From NCBI GenBank assembly GCA_002402125.1, contig NVVG01000100.1:2725-15776 (forward strand): 13,052 bases of DNA. Reading direction: 5' to 3'. The position numbers and the translations under genes were made by a program. The stretch comes from Moraxellaceae bacterium. GTDB taxonomy: Bacteria; Pseudomonadota; Gammaproteobacteria; Pseudomonadales; Ketobacteraceae. This document shows, piece after piece, positions 8,482-13,052 of the stretch (positions are counted from its first letter, which is position 1; every line of letters starts with the position of its first letter). The notes beneath the pieces are model-generated. The model had not been told where the DNA came from. It worked only from the letters and a program-made list of their open reading frames with translations, and ran no database searches.

Positions 8482-9660
8482 ATGAGCAATCAAGACAATC
8501 TGTTCCAATCCGCATTTGGCGACTTTATTCTAGAGCGTTACCCGCGGATGAAAAATGCACCATTACGCGCCTGGAGCGCTGCCGATGAACTTGCCCTTTG
8601 CCACTTGAAGAAGGAGCTACTCGATAACGCTCAGCTCGCGCAACAAAACAAACCCCTGCGCATCCTCACCATCAACGATCAACATGGCGCACTGGCCATC
8701 CCTATCGCCAGCCTAACCGCAGACAGCAGCATCAGCTGCTGGTCAGATTCATCCCTGAACCAACAAGCATTAACCTACAACACCAACCTGATTCCCAGCC
8801 AGAACAACCCCGTCCTACCGACATTTATTCCCAGCACTAGCGCCTTGGATGGACACTACGACATTGTACTCATCCAAATCCCTAAAACCCTGTCATTGTT
8901 AGAATACCAACTGCGCGGTTTACGTCAGCACCTACATACCAACAGCCTCATAATTGGCTGCGGCATGGTGAAACATCTACAACACTCATACACCGCACTA
9001 TTTGAAAACCTGATTGGACCAACCCATACCTCCCTGGCAAAAAAGAAAGCACGGCTGATTCACCCGACCTTTGATCCTAACCTGAGCATCCCTTCCGCGT
9101 CAGAGCCCACGCAATACAATTTGGAAAAATGGCCTATCACACTCACCAATCTGAGCAACGTCTTTGCCCAAAACAACTTGGATATCGGCACGCGATTTTT
9201 CTTGCCGCATCTCGGTGCTGAGCAAAAACACATACAGCGCATCTTTGATTTAGGGTGTGGCAACGGCGCCCTGGGCATCGCAGCCAGCCAACTGAATCCT
9301 GATGCCAGCATCGGATTCTACGATGATTCTTATCTTGCGGTTTATTGCGCAGAACTGAATGTGAACGCCGCAGGTATAAACAATCCCGTCCACTTCAACG
9401 CGATGGATTGCCTAACCGATGAGAAGCAAAAAGCCGATCTAATTTTGTGCAACCCGCCCTTTCACCAAGACAATACCGTCGGCACTCAAATAGCCTTACG
9501 CATGTTCCAACAAGCGCAACGCCACCTCAACGACAATGGTGAACTTCGAGTTGTGGGCAATCGACACCTAAATTACCATATCCCTCTAAAACGGCTGTTT
9601 AAGGAAGTTACCCTGTTAGATAGCAACAAGAAATTCGACATCTACATGGCAAAAGGGTAA
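8482..9660 (+). CDS. rlmG: 23S rRNA (guanine-N2) methyltransferase RlmG
   Basis: A 392-residue SAM-dependent methyltransferase of the RlmG/RsmC family. The N-terminal half is a degenerate methyltransferase-like domain used for RNA recognition, opening with an RlmG-like LERYPRMKN...AWSAADE segment. The C-terminal catalytic domain has SAM motif I DLGCGNG at residues 256-262 and the catalytic NPPFH at 324-328, followed by GELRVVGNRHLNYH. The head and tail resemble E. coli RlmG (378 residues, modifies G1835 of 23S rRNA) more than RsmC (modifies 16S rRNA G1207), which is the main alternative. No strong ribosome-binding site lies before the ATG (only GGCGG). It sits alone between the pckA terminator and the hairpin at 9675. 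Confidence 0.85.
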   Translation: MSNQDNLFQSAFGDFILERYPRMKNAPLRAWSAADELALCHLKKELLDNAQLAQQNKPLRILTINDQHGALAIPIASLTADSSISCWSDSSLNQQALTYNTNLIPSQNNPVLPTFIPSTSALDGHYDIVLIQIPKTLSLLEYQLRGLRQHLHTNSLIIGCGMVKHLQHSYTALFENLIGPTHTSLAKKKARLIHPTFDPNLSIPSASEPTQYNLEKWPITLTNLSNVFAQNNLDIGTRFFLPHLGAEQKHIQRIFDLGCGNGALGIAASQLNPDASIGFYDDSYLAVYCAELNVNAAGINNPVHFNAMDCLTDEKQKADLILCNPPFHQDNTVGTQIALRMFQQAQRHLNDNGELRVVGNRHLNYHIPLKRLFKEVTLLDSNKKFDIYMAKG

Positions 9661-9674
9661 TCGCTTACACCAGC

Positions 9675-9709
9675 AATCGCTTTTTGATGTAGCAAAAAGG
9701 GGCGATTTT
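9675..9709 (+). terminator. Probable terminator of rlmG
   Basis: A hairpin with two 6-bp helices, aatcgc/gcgatt (9675-9680 with 9702-9707) and tttttg/caaaaa (9681-9686 with 9693-9698), a 3-base GGG bulge and a 6-base loop, begins 14 bases after the rlmG stop and is followed by TT. The T run is weak. A GATAAT box at 9713-9718 just after it could be a -10 element for vgrG, but no good -35 was found. Confidence 0.5.
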
Positions 9710-9771
9710 GTGGATAATGACCCATAGAGTGGTATTAGAGGGAATAAAACCTACCAGATCAAGGAGGATCA

Positions 9772-11844
9772 ATGACCAACTCGAGTCGTTTCATATTTAC
9801 CCTTATTGGCAGCCAAGAGTCGTTTCGGGTCACCGAATTCCATGGGCAAGAAGATTTATCATCACCCTTTGAATGGCAGATAACCCTTGCCTGCGAAAAT
9901 GCTAACCTAGATCTAGCACAGCTCATTGATCACTCCGCTCTACTTACCCTTAAGGGTGAAGAAACCCAAGCTAGCCAACGCCTAGTTCATGGCCATGTTA
10001 GCCAAGCTGAATACCTAAAAACCAGCACCCGCTTCTCTGTTTATCGCCTCACCCTAACCCCACAACTTTACTACTTTGGACTACGTTCGGGACACCGTAT
10101 TTTCCAAGATCTCTCGGTACCGGATATTATTCGTCAACTTTTTACCGATGCAAAAATCCCAGCGGACCAAATTCAATGGAAACTCAAACGGAGCTATTCG
10201 TCACGACCATATTGTGTTCAATATGGCGAAACGGAGCTGGCATTCATCTCTCGGCTATTGGCAGAAGAAGGCATCCATTACCACTTTCATCACCACCGAG
10301 ACCGACACGTGATGGTGTTCTCCGACCACAACAACGTTTTTGCCGCCAACCAAAATACCCCTACCCTACCTTTTATTCAGGAGCAAAGCCGGGCCCACGG
10401 TAACACTAGCGTTTATCAATTTGAGTTAAACCACCAGACCAGCGCCAGCCAAACTACACTGATCGACTTTTACTTCACCTCTCCCAAAAAACCTCTACTA
10501 CACAGCGCCGGCAACGGCACTAAACAGATCACCACCTACCCTGGTAAATACCAGTCAACGTCATCAGGCAAACGTTACACCACCAACCGCCTAGAGCAAC
10601 AACAGTGTATGCAGGATGTGGCGAGTGCAAAAACCAACGCGCTGCTGATGACCGGTTCCCGATTTAGCTTAACCAACGCTAGCAACACCACCTGGAACCA
10701 GGATTTTCTCATCGTAAAAATGACCCACCAGGGCCAGCAACCACAGTCATTAGATGAGTATGCATCAATCCAACCTTGCACCTACAACAACCAACTCACC
10801 TGCATTCCCTCCAACGTGCCGTTTCGACCCGTTATTGATCACTGTCACAAACCTCTAGCACGAGGCACTACACCCGCTATCGTTACCGGCCCGGCGGGGG
10901 AAGAAATCTATACCGATCAACATGGCCGGGTAAAAGTACAATTCCCCTGGGACAGAGCAAGTACCGCTAACGAAAACAGCTCATGCTGGCTGCGAGTCAA
11001 ACAAAGCTGGACAGGCATTGAATATGGATCAACCACCCTACCGCGAGTCGGACAAGAAGTTATCATAAGTTACGAAAACTCCGACCCTGACCGACCGCTA
11101 GTGACTGGTCGCCTCTATAACGGCAACAATAAAACACCCTACGTCCTACCGGCCAATAAATCTCGCACTGCATTAAAAACCCACACCAGCCCAAAGGGTG
11201 ATGGTTACAACGAACTCCGCATTGAGGACAAAAAGCACCAAGAACAACTTTTTGTTCACGCACAAAAAGATATCGACATTCATGTCAAACAGGACAAAAA
11301 AACTTTCATTCAACGTAATCAACATGACACTATCAACGGCAGTTGCTATCAACAAACCAACACCCTAAATCAAACTATCGACGGACAATACAACGAAAAA
11401 ATCGGCAAACAACTATCACTATCAATCAACAAAGATGTCAACATCAAAATATCCGGCACTCAGGCAATACAAGCGGGCAATGCCGTTTATATAAAATCGG
11501 GCATGAAAGCTGTGTTAGATGCAGGACAACAATTAACACTAAAAGCCGGCGCTGGCACCATCTGCCTAGATCCATCCGGCGTCTCTATCACCGGGCCCAT
11601 GGTATTAATTAACGAAGGCGGTGGTGGCGGTGCAGCACTCCCACCCATGCCAATACCACCCGCTGCCCCAGTCGAAGCGGACAAAAACAAAGCCGGACAA
11701 AATTTCAAGTCGTCACCAACCCAAGCGCCGCCGAGCGTTAGCAGCGAAGCATCTACGCAGGCAGCAGCCCAAGCAATTAATTTACGCATGGCAGCGATAA
11801 GAGCGACCATCTTGGGCTTACCATTTTTGAGTAGTCGCTGGTAG
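9772..11844 (+). CDS. vgrG: Type VI secretion spike protein VgrG, 3' end replaced by IS110 sequence
   Basis: The open frame is 690 residues. It contains the full conserved VgrG core: the N-terminal gp27-like region (FTLIGSQESFRVTEFHGQED, later RPYCVQYGETELAFISRLLA), the gp5-like OB fold at about residues 373-395 (GPAGEEIYTDQHGRVKVQFP), the LRVKQSWTG and PRVGQEVIISYENSDPDRPL blocks, and a beta-helix tail ending GPMVLINEGGGGG near residue 615. VgrG trimers tip the Hcp tube and carry effectors. The start has an excellent AAGGAGG site at 9761-9767. After about residue 668 the frame enters antisense IS110 DNA, so the last 20 or so residues are foreign and any native extension, adaptor or toxin domain is lost or displaced. 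No other T6SS gene is in the window, so this is an orphan vgrG. Confidence 0.92.
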   Translation: MTNSSRFIFTLIGSQESFRVTEFHGQEDLSSPFEWQITLACENANLDLAQLIDHSALLTLKGEETQASQRLVHGHVSQAEYLKTSTRFSVYRLTLTPQLYYFGLRSGHRIFQDLSVPDIIRQLFTDAKIPADQIQWKLKRSYSSRPYCVQYGETELAFISRLLAEEGIHYHFHHHRDRHVMVFSDHNNVFAANQNTPTLPFIQEQSRAHGNTSVYQFELNHQTSASQTTLIDFYFTSPKKPLLHSAGNGTKQITTYPGKYQSTSSGKRYTTNRLEQQQCMQDVASAKTNALLMTGSRFSLTNASNTTWNQDFLIVKMTHQGQQPQSLDEYASIQPCTYNNQLTCIPSNVPFRPVIDHCHKPLARGTTPAIVTGPAGEEIYTDQHGRVKVQFPWDRASTANENSSCWLRVKQSWTGIEYGSTTLPRVGQEVIISYENSDPDRPLVTGRLYNGNNKTPYVLPANKSRTALKTHTSPKGDGYNELRIEDKKHQEQLFVHAQKDIDIHVKQDKKTFIQRNQHDTINGSCYQQTNTLNQTIDGQYNEKIGKQLSLSINKDVNIKISGTQAIQAGNAVYIKSGMKAVLDAGQQLTLKAGAGTICLDPSGVSITGPMVLINEGGGGGAALPPMPIPPAAPVEADKNKAGQNFKSSPTQAPPSVSSEASTQAAAQAINLRMAAIRATILGLPFLSSRW

Positions 11845-12698
11845 TGCGCGCGGATGCATTCGTTGTGTTGGGTCGATACCACCGCTGCCATGTATAACTT
11901 GGCACGAAAGGTCGCAGATCCGGTTTTGCTGATTCGAGACTGACCACGGACACTACTGCCAGATTCGTGGTGTATCGGCACTAAGCCGGCGAAGGCGGCG
12001 ACCTGTGGGGCGCTTTCAAAATTCCTGCTACGCAGTAAAGCAAGTAGGTAACGGTTCATCACTGGGCCGATACCTGGAACGCTTTTTAGTAATTCAGCGT
12101 CTGCCTTTAGATCAGGGTCCTGGTCGATGTGTTCATCGATACGCTTAACCAGAGCTTTCTTCTGTGTATCCAGATATCCCAGCATGGTTTGAATAGAATC
12201 AATCACCTCAGGGCTGGTCAAGTTGACCTGTGCTTTCTCGAGCCTGTTCTGTTCTCGCTGAGTATCTTTTTCGATTGCTTCCAGACGGCCAATGAGCGCT
12301 TTAAGGATGCGGATGTTTGCTGGTTCTGGCTGCCACAGACGTGGTTGCTGGGTGGCACCAAAACGGGCGAGCACTATGCTGTCCTTTTTGTCAGTTTTGC
12401 TACGCTTACCCAGGCTTTCGCCATAGCGTTTACTATGCAACGGATTGACCACGCTTACCTGTGCCCCTGCCTGGAATAACGCATCAGCGAGAATTTCATG
12501 GTAAACCCCGGTGGCTTCCATTGTGAAATGTAAGTCACCTACCTCGCTCTTGGTTTGGACAAGAGCCCAGCTTAATAGCGTTTTAATTCCCTCTGCATTA
12601 TTTTCAAAAGTACGTGTTTTAAATCGCCCTGCCTTAGCATCACGTAACCAGGCACAATCAACTTTAGCTTTACTGACATCAATACCTAAGTAGATCAT
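11487..12698 (-). CDS. IS110-family transposase, chimeric C-terminus
   Basis: The open frame is 403 residues, but only about the first 308 are transposase. The RuvC-like DEDD domain is N-terminal with Asp7 (YLGIDVSKAK), Glu61 (FTMEATGVYHE), Asp103 and Asp106 (KTDKKDS). A coiled-coil region follows at about 135-200, then the Tnp domain (SVPGIGPVMNRYLLA; AFAGLVP; HESGSSVRGQSRISK), where Ser246 is the likely nucleophile by analogy with IS621. From about residue 309 the frame reads antisense through vgrG to a stop at 11487, so the native C-terminus (normally about 15-20 more residues) is missing and 95 unrelated Ala/Pro/Gly-rich residues are added. The start has an AAGGTGA site (12709-12715). Chemistry-relevant residues are intact; activity with the wrong tail is uncertain. 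Confidence 0.9.
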   Translation of the reverse strand: MIYLGIDVSKAKVDCAWLRDAKAGRFKTRTFENNAEGIKTLLSWALVQTKSEVGDLHFTMEATGVYHEILADALFQAGAQVSVVNPLHSKRYGESLGKRSKTDKKDSIVLARFGATQQPRLWQPEPANIRILKALIGRLEAIEKDTQREQNRLEKAQVNLTSPEVIDSIQTMLGYLDTQKKALVKRIDEHIDQDPDLKADAELLKSVPGIGPVMNRYLLALLRSRNFESAPQVAAFAGLVPIHHESGSSVRGQSRISKTGSATFRAKLYMAAVVSTQHNECIRAHYQRLLKNGKPKMVALIAAMRKLIAWAAACVDASLLTLGGAWVGDDLKFCPALFLSASTGAAGGIGMGGSAAPPPPPSLINTMGPVIETPDGSRQMVPAPAFSVNCCPASNTAFMPDFI

Positions 12699-12982
12699 TT
12701 CTCGTTTCTCACCTTGTAGATTCAGTCTCTATCACCCAATGGGCGGGACTTGGATACCATTCAGATTTATTGAGAAAATTGACTCGTGGGAACCGGTCTA
12801 CAACACAAGCTCGTAGCTTCAGGTTGGGGGCGGTTTCTCCACGAGCCCTGATAACCCTGTTAGCAAAACAGGCTATCGAGACAGATACAAGGTTGGGGTC
12901 GCGTGCCCCTTGTGGGTAGAGCTCGCGAACCCCAACAGTACCGAGGCCACAATTGTTGGGGTTCATGCTTCACCACCAACCT
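11776..12982 (-). mobile_element. IS110-family insertion sequence, 3' end truncated
   Basis: The element comprises the transposase gene and its upstream structured non-coding end, reading leftward. The inner boundary is placed near 11776, where transposase homology stops (after MRKLI) and the vgrG reading frame begins. The outer boundary is not determined: it lies beyond the hairpin ending at 12963, possibly near 12982. IS110 elements have no terminal inverted repeats and usually make no target duplication, so ends cannot be read by simple inspection. The expected last 15-20 transposase codons and the right end are absent, so the copy is probably immobile by itself. Confidence 0.7.
12783..12963 (-). 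ncRNA. Candidate IS110 bridge (guide) RNA
   Basis: This 181-base non-coding segment, directly upstream of the transposase on its strand, is almost wholly made of stem-loops. Read 5' to 3' on the minus strand these are: a perfect 10-bp hairpin (12963-12954 with 12937-12928); an alternative 12-bp stem with one bulge (12936-12924 with 12903-12892); a 6+4-bp hairpin (12877-12850); and a long stem (12845-12831 with 12795-12783) enclosing two unpaired flanks and an inner 5-bp hairpin (12819-12807). A stem with a two-sided internal loop and an inner hairpin is the layout of the target- and donor-binding loops in the IS621 bridge RNA, which is also encoded in the end upstream of the transposase. No promoter was identified and the identity is inferred. 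Confidence 0.6.
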
Positions 12983-13035
12983 ACCAACCTATCAACCTAT
13001 CAACCTATCAACCTATCAACCTATCAACCTATCGA
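12980..13035 (+). repeat. Seven-unit octamer tandem repeat
   Basis: Units of 8 bp: one cctaccaa (12980-12987), five perfect cctatcaa (12988-13027), and one cctatcga (13028-13035). A partial unit accaccaa precedes it at 12972-12979. Units at both edges are diverged while the centre is perfect, as expected for an array growing by slippage. It sits beside the outer end of the IS110 element and could be its target site or part of the host locus. Confidence 0.9.
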
Positions 13036-13052
13036 ACATAACCCTACGCCGG

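Larger units (their letters stand above)
12699..13052 (-). other. Non-coding left end of IS110 plus flank
   Basis: From the transposase start to the window edge there is no convincing gene. The stretch contains the transposase ribosome-binding site (12709-12715), a spacer of about 65 bases, the structured RNA region 12783-12963, the octamer repeat array at 12980-13035 and 17 bases of unassigned DNA. An 85-codon open frame (12709-12966) runs through the hairpins and is not considered real. Confidence 0.6.

Noticed and set aside
12709..12966. 85-codon minus-strand open frame upstream of the transposase
   Set aside because: It runs straight through the strong inverted repeats of the candidate bridge RNA, has no recognisable domain, and its composition is explained by the stem sequences. 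Similar frames in IS left ends are easily mis-annotated as hypothetical proteins.
12980..13035. CRISPR array
   Set aside because: The repeats are 8 bp and directly contiguous with no spacers, so this is a microsatellite-like tandem repeat.

Overview
The window looks like a chromosomal segment of a gammaproteobacterium, probably a marine or environmental one. The evidence is the block nudE (divergent) / yrfG-hslR-hslO / pckA, a housekeeping neighbourhood known from enteric and related gammaproteobacteria, with each protein resembling its E. coli counterpart, followed by an rRNA methyltransferase of the RlmG type. Genus cannot be fixed from the sequence alone.

Layout. Positions 1-1088 hold two tandem spondin-domain (Spondin_N) genes. 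The first is cut by the window edge and the second is a complete predicted lipoprotein ending in a clear terminator hairpin. A 380-bp intergenic region with a weak flagellar sigma-28-like motif precedes a chemoreceptor (1469-3487) with a NIT (nitrate/nitrite-sensing) periplasmic domain. Positions 3619-6294 carry nudE on the minus strand, then yrfG, hslR and hslO on the plus strand: nucleotide clean-up enzymes and two heat-shock/oxidative-stress proteins. Between yrfG and hslR lie three in-phase 15-bp repeats, read by a possible 20-codon ORF whose stop overlaps the hslR start. A 490-bp leader precedes pckA (gluconeogenic PEP carboxykinase), which ends in a strong intrinsic terminator, followed by rlmG.

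Positions 9661-13052 are the accessory end. A vgrG (type VI secretion spike) with a very strong ribosome-binding site runs straight into the 3' end of an oppositely oriented IS110-family element. Both genes appear to have lost their native 3' ends at the junction near 11776 and now read antisense into each other. The transposase keeps its DEDD residues and its probable catalytic serine. Upstream of it, about 180 bp are packed with stem-loops and no convincing gene. Their position and architecture fit the guide ('bridge') RNA of IS110-group elements. An octamer tandem repeat lies beside the outer end of the element.

The most interesting material is the putative bridge RNA with alternative folds, the reciprocal vgrG/IS110 truncation, and the repeat-encoded coupling ORF ahead of hslR. 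I did not find a clearly new multi-gene system.
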